Positions 1 through 13,019 are shown, numbered from the stretch's first letter. The stretch: 64,000 nt of DNA from Dermatemys mawii (GCA_007922305.1 ML677348.1:19779327-19843326); one strand, 5' to 3'. Numbers and translations: made by a program. The notes: generated by a model from the sequence alone, not told the origin.

Positions 1-888
1 CTTCATTGTCAACTACAAGATGTTCTGGTGGAGACATGAGTTTGGGATCTGGGAGATCTAGGCTCTGTTCTTGGCCTTACTTCTTGGGTGACTGGGCAAA
101 ACAAAATTAGGCTAAATTTTAAGAAGTGGCCTCTTCAGTGGAGTCAGATCAGTTGACACTAGCTGAAGTTCTGGTCCTAACTTATTTCCTAACCCCCTGC
201 TATTCACCTTTTCTAAGCTTTTGTCTAGTGTACATTTAATTTAAAAGTCCTGATTGTTACTGGAGATTTTTAAAGTTCATGCTTTGTTTTTATTCCTTCA
301 CTGCTCTCATTTCTCCATTGGTTTATGCACCTTTCTTAGTTTCTCTCCTTCTGTCTGAATGTAGCTTCCCTAGCTGTAGCTTAACACAGAGTTCCACTCT
401 GCATTTCCCAGGTGTTATTGAATTCCAGCCAGTTTTCTTGATCTCATTCCCCATTAGAGGAATTTGGCCAGAATTCAGTAATCACGTGTAGAAGGAAGAC
501 TTATCAGAATCCATTCCAGCAAAGTTAAGAAAGCTACCATTACACCAGGTAGTTGTGTGATGAGGAGGAGCAGTGTTAAACTGACTCCAATGAGAAACTG
601 CAGAACCGGAATTAATTTGCAAACTGTACACCATTAGTCTTGAACAAAGATTGGCAATGAATGGGTCATTACACAAACTAAAACTATTTCCCCAGTCTAG
701 TTTTCCCCCTACTGTTACTCACAGCTTCTTTCAGCTGTTTGAAATGGGCCATCAAGATTATCACTACCAATTTTTTTTTCCCCCTCCTGCTGATAATGCC
801 CACCTTAATTGATTTCTCAGAGTTGGTGGCAACCCTCATCTTTTCATGTTCTCTTAGATATACATCTTCCTACTATATTTTCCACTCC

Positions 889-982
889 ATGCATTTGATG
901 AAGTGGGTTTTAGCCCACAAAAGCTTATGCCCAAATAAGTTTGTTAGTCTCTAAGGTGCCACAAATACTCCTCATTCTTCTA
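889..982 (-). repeat. Short retroelement fragment (GAAGTGGGTTTTAGCCC family)
   Basis: The plus strand shows the familiar turtle repeat words aagtgggttttagccca, aaagcttatg and ttagtctctaaggtgccaca. By comparison with the copies at 13930 and 25932 its sense strand is minus. No target duplication was found. Confidence 0.7.
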
Positions 983-1904
983 GTACTGAAAGCAACACTG
1001 CTAGAGCATTTACAGTGTGACAAGTCCATGAAGTTGTGGTGCTGCATCCAATGTGTGATCGTAGGGTCTGTCAGCAAGACAAAATCCTTCTTTGACAGCT
1101 AAATTGGGCCCAAATGTCAATCTAAGAAAGCAGGAAGGAGGAACCTGGGAAATCTGCTAAAACAAGGCAGACAGTGCATCTAGGAACTACCACTGGGGCA
1201 CGGCAGCTCAGCACCTGGCTGTCATGGGACCCTATTTACACTGTGGATCTTCTGGGCAGGAGGCTCATTGCTGTTCATAGCACCAGTATTTATGTTAGTG
1301 CTCAAAAGCTCCAACAAGACCACATCCACATTATACTAGGTGCTGTACATTCATGGTGAGACAGTCCCTGCCTTGAAGAGCCTATAGTTTTAGAGGAGAG
1401 AAAGAAAATTTTACCTTCCCCATGATCCTGTCCCAACACTTTTCCCTTTACAGAAGGCATTGACCCAAAATGTTTATTACTAACACCAGTAAATCTTGGT
1501 TTGAGAACCAGACTGAGGTTCTTGTGAGTTCTTTCAAGGAGAGATGGGCAAGAATTCAGAAGGCAGTCACAGGCCTCTTTCCTTCTGGGCCCAGCTGTTT
1601 TTCTCCTCTCCCCACAATGACGGGGTTATCAATTGTGTGTTCCCTGGGCAAGGATAGCCACTCTCACACAGTATCTTTCCAATTTCCTGCTCACTCCTGT
1701 TTCATTACAAGTCACTTCTTGCTCTAAAGGCCCCTACTAACTGAGGAAATCTGGATTGCTCAGATACTTTCATAAGTTCATGGATCAGGTACTCCACCCC
1801 CACTGGCCAATAAGCCACTGCCTTGGAGCAATTGGGTAGGTGAAATTCAGACAGTCAAGGGCAAGGCAGACCCTATTCCCATTAAAGGGCCATTTGCTCC
1901 ATGA

Positions 1905-1990
1905 CATACCCTCATTTTACAGATGGGGAGCTGAGGTGTAAAGACTGATTTACTCAAGGTCCCAGAGCAGTAACCATTACTGCTTGGAAA
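1905..1990 (-). repeat. MIR-like SINE fragment
   Basis: The words ctcattttacagatggggagctgagg and tactcaaggtccca match the antisense MIR core. It is diverged. Confidence 0.55.
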
Positions 1991-2310
1991 AGCTTGCTTT
2001 CCTACATGTTTGATAGGTGCAATGGAGGCTAATTGCACTGTGTAAATAACAGCAATACTGGCCTGTCACACACTTGTCTTCATTTCCTGCCATTTTGTTT
2101 TTAAGCCTCTGTTTGATCCCACCTGTATCTTTTGCAGCAGCCTCATAAGATTCTGTTAGTTTCCTGGTAGTATTAGTCTGGGTATTTCTCTGGCCTTGGG
2201 TCCTTAAGTAGTTCCATGGAATCTATGCTTTGCTATTTATTTTAGCCTTGAGCCATCCAGCCCTACATTTGTATGATAATCAGTAAATTACAGCAGTGAC
2301 TGGCTTAGCT

Positions 2311-3046
2311 CAGTGGCTCTCAACCTTTCCAGATTACTGTACCCCTTTCATGAATCCAATTTGTCTTGTGTACTCCAAGTTTCACCTCACTTAAGTTACT
2401 TGCTTACTAAATCAGACAAATACAAAGTGTCCCAGCACACTATTACTGAAAAATTGTTTACTTTCTCTTTTACCACAGAACTATAAATCAACTGGAATAT
2501 AAATATTGTACTTACATTTCAGTGTATAGTATATAGCACAGTATAAACAAGTCTGTATGAAATTTTAGTTTGTACTGACTTTGCTAGTGCTTTTTTTTTT
2601 TTATGTAGCCTGTTGTAAATCTAGGCAAATATCTAGATGAATCTGTGCACCCCCTGGAAGACTTCTACATACTTCGAGGGCAGCGGTTCTCAGACTTGAG
2701 AATCACAACCCTTTTTTCAGAAGCAGCTTCTCGGTGCAATCCTTGTGTGTCCCCTGAAAAGCCGCAGAATTGATTACTTCTGCATTCTGCGGCTTTTTGG
2801 CAGACATGCTGAGCGCTCCCAGCTGTCAGCCATATTGATTGCTTTCGCTTTCATCAGACAGTCGGGAGAGTGGGTATGTCTGCCGAAAAGCCGCCGAATT
2901 CAGAAGTAATCAATTTGGCTGCTTCACGGCAGCCACAGGGGCTCATGACCTCTCAGGAGGCGCTCAGCAACCCCCTGAGGGGTCACAACCCCCACTTTGA
3001 GAACTGCTGTTCTAGGGGTACATGTATCCCTGGTTGAGAACCACTG
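2311..3046. mobile_element. Non-autonomous hAT element (outer), split by a second hAT element
   Basis: The left end CAGTGGCTCTCAACC and the right end GGTTGAGAACCACTG are inverted. They are flanked by gcttagct (2303-2310) and tcttagct (3047-3054), an 8-bp duplication with one mismatch, the hAT signature. No transposase is present. The body is interrupted by the element at 2681-3009. Confidence 0.85.
2681..3009. mobile_element. Non-autonomous hAT element (inner, palindromic)
   Basis: Ends CAGCGGTTCTC and GAGAACTGCTG are inverted and flanked by ttcgaggg (2673-2680) and ttctaggg (3010-3017), 7 of 8 identical. The interior carries two GAAAAGCCGC blocks in opposite orientation, making a large hairpin. 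Confidence 0.85.
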
Positions 3047-3054
3047 TCTTAGCT

Positions 3055-5470
3055 GAATGGATCATCTTTAAGACATATAGTTAATGACCTGAAGTGCTTT
3101 TGGTGTAGACTAATGGTGACTTGCAGAGGTCTGCTGGAGAATGACAGTCCATCAATTAGAGAGAGCCCTAAGAAGGGCATATTCAGTCATTGTGAGCTCT
3201 CTAGCCAGTTTGTTTTAAGGCAGCCAAGAACCAAACGGTGCAAACTGCTAAGCAACAGTTCCCATTGACTCCACTGGTCACACGGGGATCAGGCTATTAA
3301 CAAGAGGCAAGGAAGCTGTCAAGGACCAAGTTCCACCCTGAGTTGACCCAGGAAATCCTATCCTGTTCATGTCAATATAGAGTTATAGGAGTATAACTAA
3401 TGGCAATGTCTGGCCCATAGACTTTAAAAATAATGCTAACTCCATTGCAACAGTTAACCTTATTTTAGGTGCTTTTCACACCACTAGCTGGATATTCAAG
3501 TGACACTATGGTATTGTTGACCAGGAATATTTGTATACAGACTTTCACAACTGAAAACACACGCCTGGCCATAAAGCTATCAATTTAATATTTACCAAAT
3601 CATGTTTTCTTATTACAGCCTCAGTAGGCACCAAGCACATGGGTTTGATAGAACAGGCATATGAAACAAAAGCCTCCATTTTCTAGCCTATTGAGATTGC
3701 CTATGTTCATTTCCGCATGGTAGGTGCGAGTCAGAGGGATCAGGGAAGTCTGGACTCCAAGAAAGAACAGGCTATTTGCTTTTGGAGAAAGCAATGAATG
3801 GACAGTAACAAGACAGATTATCCTAATCTACTTTATTTACAAAATGTACAATTTCTTTGGAATATGGCTTTGAATAGAGCCATGAAAGAGGAGGCAGCCC
3901 AGCTCAGACTTATGCGCTCCTAGACTGAAATATGGGCCTCTCAGCAACAATTGTGTGTTTTTTCTCAGTTAGCACAGGGACATGTTTCACAGGGGCACCC
4001 AGGGTTGTGTGGCACCTTGCTACCACCTGCCCTTAGTGTGAGGGAAACTTGTCTGCAGGGGTGAAAGTAACTATAGGCATTTACTAGTACCAGGCTGGCT
4101 GTGGTCCCCAGAAGGGGCAGGACCTAGGGCAGCGCTTTAATGTGGGGTAAATATGGGCCAGTATGGGTTCTTACCGGCCCACTTTCACCCCTGCTTGTCT
4201 GCCAGTTCCCTGACTCTCCCAACTACAGGCAACAAAGCACACCCTTTTCAGCCCCTGTAGGCTTCACTGTTTCTCAAGCTGACTAGCAATAAGCATTCTT
4301 CAACATCCAAGGCCTCCAACTGTCTGCTCTGGCTCACAGCCTCTTATCTACTAGGCATAGGCTTTCATTGGCAACCTTACATGTCATTCTTTGGCAAACT
4401 AGTAGATCCTAGACCCAGGGATCCCTGCAACTCCTATGTACCTCTGTTCCCTCTGACAGTTGGCACAAAAAGGTTCCTGGGTCATACAGTGACAGTCTCT
4501 GGGACCAACCCTGCACTCACTGATATAGTTCAATTGGTGCAAAAGGCTAAGGGGACATTTTTGTTTTAGTGAAAACTGTTAAACCAAAAAATGTCTTTAG
4601 ATTAGCAAAAAGTGTCCACACAGGACTCTGCACCAGTTTATCTATACTGGTTTAAATTCACTTCTTAATTTGTATCATACCTCTACCTCAGTCCTCTCTA
4701 CTCCTGTCTGGTAATAAGTTTCTCTGATAGTTTTCTAACTTCGCCACCACATTCAATCGCTTTTTGTGCCACATAAGGCAATGTGGTAGGGTAGTGGTAT
4801 TCAATATGTCCACCACTAGCCACATGTGGCAAAAAGGCTATTGAATTGTGGCTAATGCATGAGCAATACCTTGGTTTATTGAAGACACTTTCTGCAGTAA
4901 ATTTTGTAAAATCCAAGTACAGATCAAAAGAGAGAGCAAAGTGTCACACTGAAGTAATTTTGTGTTAGTAGTACCAATAAATATTCATTTGTAGTATGAA
5001 TTTAAGTCTTTTTTTCTAATGTGGCAAATAAGAAATTCAAAACCACAAGTATGGCTTGCATCAAATTTCTATTGGATACTGGTGCTCCAAAAGTTTAATG
5101 TACAATTCCTTTGAGAGGAAGGTACATTCTTCAATCTTAACTTATTTCCTTTGTAACTAGTCTAGGCAAAGTGCACTCCTAAAAAAAGGAAAAAATAAAT
5201 TGTCCCTCTACATCTCAACTTTCTTAGCACTAACAGCAAAATGACTTGAGAAATGGCCGTTTAGAAATAAGACATAACAGCAAGAAAAACAGCTAGTCTT
5301 ATGTGAGATGCACTTATTCATGTGAGTAGCATGTTTGAATTTGGAGGATTAGACTTTTGCTTATATTTAAGCAAACTTTCCATAGAAGCGTACATCAAAC
5401 ATTTGTACAAAGTGATGATTATGTTTATACAGGTCTCCTCTTCCCCTAATTTTAAAGGCTTTTCAGTGCA
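3055..5470. other. Intergenic sequence without recognisable features
   Basis: No exon, RNA gene or clear transposon could be supported by eye. Composition is ordinary. Confidence 0.5.
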
Positions 5471-5474
5471 CAAG

Positions 5475-7860
5475 AATAGCTATACTGGGTCAGACCAATG
5501 GTCCGCTTAGCCCAGTATCCTGTCTTCTGTCAGTGGTCAATGCCAGATGCCCCCAAAGGAATGAATGGAACAGGCTATCACCAGTGATCCATCCCTGGTC
5601 ATCCACTCCCTGCCTTGGTTAGTCAGAGACTAAGGACACCTGGAGCACGGGGCCCATCTTAGCTAATAGCCGTTGATGGACCTATCCTCCATGAACTTTA
5701 GTTCTTTTTTGAAGACAGTTATACTTTTGGCCTTGACAACATCCACTGACAAGGAGTTCCACAGGTTGACTGTATTGTATCCAGAAATACTTCCTTATGT
5801 TTATTTTGAACCTGCTGCCCAGGTTTCGTAGAGTGATCCCTAGTTCTTGTGTTGTAATGAAGTAAACAAACCCTTATTCAGTTTCTCCACAGCAGTCATG
5901 ATCTTCTAGCGCTCCATCATATCTCCCCTTAATTGCTTTTCCAAGATGAACAGTCCCAGCCTCTTTTAATCTTTCCACAGAAGCTGTTCCATACCCATTT
6001 TTGTTGCCCTTCTCTGTACCTTTTCCAATTCTAGTATATCTTTTTTAAGATGGGGAAACCAGAACAGCACACAGTAGTCAAGATGCAAGTGTACCATGTT
6101 TATACAGAGGCATTTGATATTTTTTAGTATTTGTTCCTTTCATAATTTGTTTATTTTGGGGGGGGGGGTGCGCTGCTGCACATGGAGCAGATGTTTTCAG
6201 AGAACTGTCCACCATGACCACAAGATATTTGCATGGTAACAGCTAATTTAGACTCTTTTTGAATGTATAGTTGGAATGAGGTTTTCCAATGTGCATTACT
6301 TTGCATTTAACAATGAACTTCATCTGTTATCTAGTCTCCCTGTAACAGAGCAGCAACTCACCCTGCAGCGCCTCCTGCTGGTCTGTCTGTGAATTAGCTC
6401 TGTCCAGCATCTGGAGTGCCCTCTGCAGGCCATAGTCCTGTTTGCTCTGGCCCTGTGTCTCTCCCTGGACCTCAGTGCCCTCTTCCCTCAGGTGCTGCAC
6501 CCCTGCAGTATCCCCACAGTCTCAGTGTCTCCCCTTCCAAAAGAGCCCCCGCTCCCTATCCCCACCTCGCCTCAGTCTATGCCACTGGCAGTCACCACTT
6601 GCTCCCGCTCACTGGGGCAGACTGCAGTATAATTGCCACTCAATCACTGACAAGGGGGGTTGGCCTACTGCCTCTGCCTACCTGTGGGCTGCCCCTGTAG
6701 CCCCAGTACCCTTTGTTGGGCCCTTCCCTAGGCCCTGCAGCCTGGGGGTTTCCAGGCCAGAGCTCCTCCAGCTCCTCTTGCCTTGCCCCAGCCCTGCTCC
6801 ACTCTAGGTATCCTGTCAAGCTCCCAGCAGCCAGGCATGTCTGCCCCTGGAGCCAGAGGAGGGAGACAGACACTCACTCAAGCCCCTGCCTCTCAATCCT
6901 TTTTAAGGGCCTGCCAGTCTGTTTGGGGTGTGCCCACCCAGCTGAGCTGGCTTTGGGACTTGCAGCCCCAGCCTTCTCCTAGGGCTGACTTTAACCCTTT
7001 CTGGCTGGGAGTGGGTAGCCAACACTCCCCTGTTTGAGATCCTTTTGTCATTCTTTGCAATCAGATTTGTGCTTAACTATTTTGAATAATTTTGTATCAG
7101 CAGCAAGCTCTGCTAACTTTATGTCATCTTTTCCAAGATAATTATGAATATGTTGAACACTGTTAGTCCCAGTACAGATCCCTGGAGGACACTGCTATTT
7201 CACTCTCCTCAGTCTGAAAGAGGAGTTTATTCCTACCCTTTGTTTCCTATCTTAAACCAGCTACTGATCCACAAGAGGACCTTCTCTTATCCCATGACTA
7301 CTTAAAGAGCCTTTTGTGAGGGGCTAAGTCCAAGTACACTATATCCACTCAATCACCCTTGCCCACATAAATTGACCCCCTCAGAGAATCCTAATAGATT
7401 GTAAAGGGAAATCATGCCTTACCAAAAACCATGTTGACTCTTCCAACAAATAGTTTTCATCTGTATGTTTAATAATTCTGTTCTTTACTATAAAGTCAAC
7501 CAATTTACCTCATTCCCAAGTTAGGTTTACCAGCCAGTAATTGCCAGAATAGCCTCTGGAGACATTTAAAAATTGGTGTCACATTAGCTATCCTCTAGTA
7601 GGGAAGTAGATTTAAATGACAGGTAGATACCACAGTTAGCAGTTCTGCAATTTCATATTTGAGTTCCTTCAGAACTTGAGTGAATCCCATCTGGTCCTGG
7701 TGGCATATTACTGTTTAATTTATCAATTTGTTCCAAAAACTCCTCTACTGACATCCAAATCTAGGACAGTTCCTCAGATTTGTCACCTAAAAAGAATGGC
7801 TTGAATCTCCCTCACATCCTCTGCAGTGAAGATTGATACCAAGAATTAATTTAGCTTAGA
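5475..7860 (-). mobile_element. CR1-type LINE, antisense, interrupted by a solo LTR
   Basis: From actgggtcagaccaatggtcc to the region around 7740-7860 the sequence follows the antisense of turtle CR1 ORF2 (reverse transcriptase and 3' part). Familiar stretches are tgatggacctatcctccatg, gttccacaggttgactgt, tgcattactttgcattt and acagatccctggaggacac. It is full of small indels, so not coding. A 684-bp LTR interrupts it at 6341-7024. Confidence 0.85.
6341..7024. mobile_element. Solo LTR inside antisense CR1
   Basis: The element starts TGTAACAGAGC and ends AGCCAACA, so it has TG...CA termini, and is flanked by exact 5-bp duplications ctccc (6336-6340 and 7025-7029). Removing it restores the CR1 reading order around ...agtctccctgttttgag-like sequence. 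It is C-rich and without retroviral genes. Long open frames inside are compositional. Confidence 0.85.
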
Positions 7861-10150
7861 GTGATCATATGTGAGGTTCCCCAAAGAGGGATAATAATTT
7901 CCAAGAGGATTTCACAATCACCATCTTGATCAGGAATATATTGTTGGTATATTCCTACTGCTACATTCTTGTTACTCAAGCATGGAATTTCTATCCATAG
8001 AGATTCTATGGTATAGTTTGATTCATGAGATTTTTACTGTATTTGACACTTTCACATGTAGTGCAACTCACCCACCAGCACAACCTACTCTCTACCTCAG
8101 CTGATCTCAGAACTGTAAGTCTTTCCGCAGAATGGTCTAATCTCATGGTCCAGATATTAGTAATTCCCTGCTCTGCTAAAGACTTTGTGGGCAACTTAGA
8201 AGTCATTTGTCTCTCTGGGCCTCATTCCCCATCTGTAAGATTAGAGATATGAACACTGTCTGACCTCACAGTGGTGTTGAGAGAGTAACTACATTAAAGA
8301 GTGAAAGGTGCTGAGATATTACAGGAATGGGAGCTGGTCCTGCCTGACACGCTATCCTGCAGCAGGCCATAGCACAATAGTTTCCCCACCTCAGTTTTCC
8401 CCTTCTCCATCAGCTGACCCAAAAAAACACCCCAACTCATTTCAGTTTCTCTTGTCTCAGTACTACCGCTCCTTGGGGGTGGTTTGTTACCCCTACAGTG
8501 TGCCAAAGATCCATAATACAAAAACCAACCACATAGGCCAGTTGTCACCACAGTACAAGTAGTCCTCTCTCACATCAGTACCCCACAGACCAGCACCTTT
8601 GACCACTCCCACATGTTCCTTGTTAGTCTTCTCTTCTCCCTGTACCAGGGCAGCCACACTAGCCCCTCCAGCCAGATGGCAACCCCCCCTCCCCCATCAT
8701 CCTACAATCTCTCTGCTAAGCACATCCTTGCCAAGGGAGCATCCCTCACCCCCCACCCTCAATGCCTCTTGGGCCAGCTCTCCAGCCTTGGAGATGTCAG
8801 CAGGAAAGCAGCCCTATTGCCCCATTACCTTCAGCCCACTCTAGCCCTTGGCCCAGGATCTCCAGCTTAGTGCCAGCGGGCTGCTTCCTTCACTGCTTTT
8901 CCTCTTACCTTCAGCCTTCTGGCTCTGGCTCAGGGAGGCCAGCAAACCTCTCCTAGTGCTCCTCTGCCATCAGCTTCCTTCTTAACCCTGCCACAGGCCC
9001 CTCATTGCCAGCAACTCACACCTAACCATCTGCATTGAAGCAGGCTGCTCTGGTTCCCAGGGCCTCCTTGATTCTTTATAGCCCAAACATACTGCCCCGC
9101 CCTCTTACCTGGCCAAATGGGAGCACAGGGCTCTGGAGCTACTTCATTTACTGGGGCCAGCCACCTGTGGCAGGGGCCGTATAAGTGCCTAGGATTGATA
9201 GATATGAAGAGACTCTGCCTGCTAGATAGAATCCTAGTAATTTCAGCCCCTATGCAAGATTGCACTTCATCTTCAAGTTAAACACATGCGTCAAGTGTTG
9301 TCCTGAGCTGGGAACTTAGTTTCAAAAGAGTCTTTCCCCAACTGCAGAAAAACAGCTTGTAAAACACCTACCAATGAGGGGCAGCCGGCAGGACCAAAAT
9401 ACCTTCAGAAAATGGTTTGAAGATGCCTTTGGTAAGTGAACAGGGATTAGCTGAGACAGATGTCAATGGGGAATGAGTTCCTCTCACTAGGCTCCACTAC
9501 AACAAAGCCACAATTGTCTCCTATCCCAAGACCCACGTACAATATTCAGACAAAGCAGATGGCAAATGCCAGCCAGGACTGGGTGCCAGGTGGAGAGGCC
9601 AAGTGTCACTAGTGCTTACATTAATGAAGGCTTTTAAAACAGATGTAAACCCTGTCCAGCATACTGGATTATACAACACAGGGGGAGAATTCTTGCCATC
9701 AAAAGAGTGAACATCCTTGGGCAAATTTACTTTTCAATATAATTCTTGTGCCCATAGCTATGTCCCCATAGAGACTGGTGGAGAGAGAATGGCACATTCA
9801 CAGTTCTCCATAGAAAGTACAGGTTAGCCATCCTGCCAATCTAATCACTTCTCGAATGAACCTCTCCAGTCCATTAGAAACACTATTTTTTTTTCTGATC
9901 AGAACAATCCATTAAATGCTGCTCAACCTGGATTTTCACATTTACTAGAGTGATTGGAATTGTAATGTTCTGAAAGGATATTTTAAAAGCTGCAAGTCTC
10001 ATAGGAGCAAATCCCGCTTGCCTTTCTCATATGACTTCCCAGGGGCTACTCAAATGAAGAAGGCAAGCAGGATTTGGGCTTATTGTATTATAACAAAAAC
10101 AAAACCAAGTAGGAATTCCGTAAGGGCCAGAGACAAACACAGTTGTTTCC
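7861..10150. other. Intergenic sequence with scattered old repeats
   Basis: A MIR-like piece is at about 8165-8300. Between 8590 and 9130 there is a C-rich stretch of unknown origin whose open frames are compositional. I saw no exon. Confidence 0.5.
8165..8300 (+). repeat. MIR-like SINE fragment
   Basis: Words such as ctctgggcctcattccccat, ctgtaagatt and tgagagagtaa follow the MIR sense core. Confidence 0.55.
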
Positions 10151-10380
10151 CAGCCTGAAAGAAAGATGGCTTTGTAGATAAGGCACTGCATGGGCACACA
10201 GATTTTGGATCAGTTCCTGTCTCTGCCACTGATGTCCTGTGTAATCTTGGGCACATCACGTCGCCTATCCGCACCTCAGTTTCCCCATCTGTAAAATGGG
10301 GTGAATGATATTCACCACTGTTGATGCACTCTGAGATCTACTGACGAAAAGTGCAGAGTAAGAGCAGCTGTAAAATTGTG
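10150..10380 (+). repeat. MIR-like SINE, well preserved
   Basis: The stretch cctcagtttccccatctgta followed by aaatggggtgaatgatattc, plus tctctgccactgatgtcctg upstream, follows the MIR consensus from the tRNA-related part to the core and tail. Confidence 0.75.
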
Positions 10381-10562
10381 CCCATAGTTCTTTTGTCATA
10401 AGAATGGCCATACTGGGTCCCACCAATGATCCATCTAGCCCAATATCTTGTCATCTGACAGTGGCCAATGCCATGTGCCCCAGAGGGAATGAACAAAACA
10501 GGTAATCACCGAGTGATCCATTCTCTGTTGCCCATTCCCAGCTTCTGGCAAACAGAGGGACA

Positions 10563-11945
10563 CCATAGAATATCAGGATTGGAAGGGACCTCAGGAGGAC
10601 ATCTAGTCCAACCCTCTATTCAAAGCAGGACCAATCCCCAACTAAATCATCCCAGCCAGGGCTTTGTCAAGCCTGACCTTAAAAACCTCTAAGGATGGTG
10701 TCGTGTTACTGAAATTATCGGGGATCATATAGATCATTGGTGCAACCAAGGTCCTGTAAGGGCACCAAATCTTAGGTAAAGGGTGTCATATAAGGTGTCT
10801 ATGACCAGGTTATGGTCTGCTGATTATGATTATGCTATCGGTATGTGTGTATCTTGTTTGTAGCCAAAGTTATGAAGATTGGTTGTATAGTGTCTGTATT
10901 TCAAACTTACGCTTGCTTTTTGGGTGAAATCCCAGACAAAGTTACTGTTAGCGTGGCCTGGCCTGGCCTGGCCTTCCTGATTGCCCATCAAGTTCCAATC
11001 AAGCTAACAATGAACTTTGTAGATGCCCATCCACACCTGAGCTTCCCCAGGAATGTGGCCTGGCTGGTCAGGAACTGAATCTTGGAGACTCATGTAACTG
11101 GACCACATGGCTCTGAAACTCCATGTTCCTACTGGATACTGCACAGCAAGAAGGAGGCGGTCTCCACCCACAAGAGGAAGTCTATATAAACCTGGGAGAG
11201 AGAGACCTCCATTTTATCTTCAGTCTGTCATTCTTACCCTGGAGGAATTCTGTCCAAAGGATTGATGACCCATCCCTGGAGGGGTGTATTCCAGAGACTT
11301 TGATTTGAACCTACAGTTTACTCTACAACTGATGCAAGCCTGAACCAAAGAATTTGCCATTACTGCATGTAATTGATTTCTTTTAACCATTTCTAATCCT
11401 CACCTATATCTTTTCCTTGTATAATAAACCTTTAGATTTTAGATTCTAAAGGATTGGCAACAACGTGATTTGTGGGTAAGATCTGATCTGTATATTGACA
11501 TGGGTCTGGGGCCTGATTCTTTGGAATTGGGGAGAACTGTTTTCTTTATTTGGGGTACTGGTTTTCATAACAATTTGTCCCCAGGACAGGTGGCTGCTGG
11601 TGGTGATACTGGGAAGCTGGAGTGTCTAAGGGAATTGCTTGTGTGACTTGTGGCTAGCCAGTGGGGCGAAACCAAAGTCTTTTCTGTCTGGCTGGTTTGG
11701 TTTGCCTTTAGGGTGGAGAAACCTCAGCTTTAGACTGTCAGTGTCCTATTTGAAGCAGTTTGTCCTGATTTGGCATTCTTAGTTGGATCCCACCAGGAAC
11801 AGCACCGTCACAGATGGAGATTCCACCACCTCCCTAGATAACCCATTCCAGTGCTTCACCACCCTCCTAGTGAAAATGTTTTTCCAAATATCCAACTGAA
11901 ACTGCCCCCTCTGCAACTTGAGACCATTACTCCTTGTTCTGCCCA
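10563..11945 (-). mobile_element. CR1 3' end, antisense (middle layer)
   Basis: It starts atagaatatcaggattggaa, the antisense of the CR1 3' terminus, and resumes after the LTR with ggagattccaccacctcccta, gtgcttcaccaccctcctag and ttgagaccattactccttgt. It ends where the outer fragment resumes. Confidence 0.85.
10699..11812 (+). mobile_element. Solo LTR (innermost layer)
   Basis: This 1114-bp element starts TGTCGTGTTACTG and ends CACCGTCACA, flanked by exact 5-bp duplications gatgg (10694-10698 and 11813-11817). It has a TATA box (tctatataaacc near 11170) and a poly(A) signal (ataataaacctt near 11422), so its sense strand is plus. No internal retroviral genes are present; it is a recombined solo LTR. 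Confidence 0.9.
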
Positions 11946-12095
11946 TTCTGGTTAAGAGCCATTGATGGACCTATCCTCCATGAAGTTATCTAAATCTTTT
12001 TTAAACCCTGTTAGTATCTTGACCTTTACACCATCCTCTGGCAAAGATTTCCACAGGTTGACTGCACTGTTTATCTGTCTTATGTAGTTAGCCTG

Positions 12096-13015
12096 TAAGC
12101 CTTCCTGGCAGGGAGTGTCTCTTATTATGTACCTAGCATAATGGGTCCCTGGATGTCAGCTGAGGCATCAACACTACCATAATATAAATAATACAAAAAC
12201 CCAACTGCCACAGCGAGCTCACAGACGTTACCTTGCTCTAGCAAAAAAGAAGGGCTGCATGGAATTTTGGAGGGTAACTGTTCACCCTTCTGCACCATGG
12301 ACTAACCAGCCTTTTTCCGTGGGAATTTAGGCCTTGCCCAAAACTACCTATGTCTTTTGGCTGCCTTCAGTGGCCTTTGGCTCAAACCCTGATACTTTCC
12401 TCATTATTCACCTCACTGGAGTATAGCTAAACTGGTGAATAGTCAGTAAAAATCAGTGGCCAGAGCCTTTGTGTTTTGCAGAATGTGCAACTGTGGTTGC
12501 CCGGGGCCACAAATAACCTGCCAAGGCACACCTCAGGCAGGTCTCTTGGGGGAGAAACACAAAATATATTTATGTAAAGAAATGCCTAAGGCTTAATATT
12601 TTGTTGAAACCTAAAAGGAACATGGGAACTGCCATACTGGGCAAGAGCAGTGATTCATCTAGGGCTCAATCTTGCATCATTGAAGCCAATGGGAGTTTTG
12701 CCATTGACTTCAATGGGAGCAGGAGCAGGCCCCAAGTCCATTTTCTGTCTCTGGCAGAGGCCTCTACCCAATGCCTGAACAAGGTGAGAAACACCAAAGT
12801 GGCGTTTTGGAATAACTTACTCCTCAGAGGGAGACTTTCTTCTGAGTCCTCTCGATTACATTGGTTTCTACCTTGGAGCAAGAAGTGTGTAGCCCTTTAA
12901 AAAACCAACCAACCAACCAACCAACCAAAAAACAACAGGGTATGTGACTGTGGGGTGCTTTGTTAGTCAGAGAATGGCCAATTGATAACTCCGGCTAAGC
13001 AAATCACTGCACCGA
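12096..13015. other. Intergenic sequence with minor repeats
   Basis: A dispersed word gccattgacttcaatgggag is at about 12700 and a tetranucleotide microsatellite at 12903. Nothing coding is supported. Confidence 0.5.
12903..12929 (+). repeat. (AACC)n microsatellite
   Basis: About six tandem copies of aacc followed by an A-rich tail. Confidence 0.9.
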
Positions 13016-13019
13016 TCTC

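Larger units (their letters stand above)
1..2302. other. Intergenic sequence, little recognisable
   Basis: No exon or conserved gene was seen. It holds a piece of a turtle-type short retroelement (889-982), an old MIR-like fragment (about 1905-1990) and short pieces resembling common amniote dispersed repeats near 1340-1390. Confidence 0.6.
10395..12095 (-). mobile_element. Old CR1 fragment, antisense (outer layer of a three-layer nest)
   Basis: From aatggccatactgggtccca to about 10560, then again from tggttaagagccattgatgg at about 11950 to the cacaggttgactgcactg region, the sequence follows the same CR1 3' part seen at 5475 and 33385. The gap between the halves is filled by a second CR1. 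Confidence 0.8.

Noticed and set aside
6416..7037. Several overlapping plus-strand frames rich in proline and serine
   Set aside because: They lie inside the solo LTR at 6341-7024 and reflect its C-rich composition.
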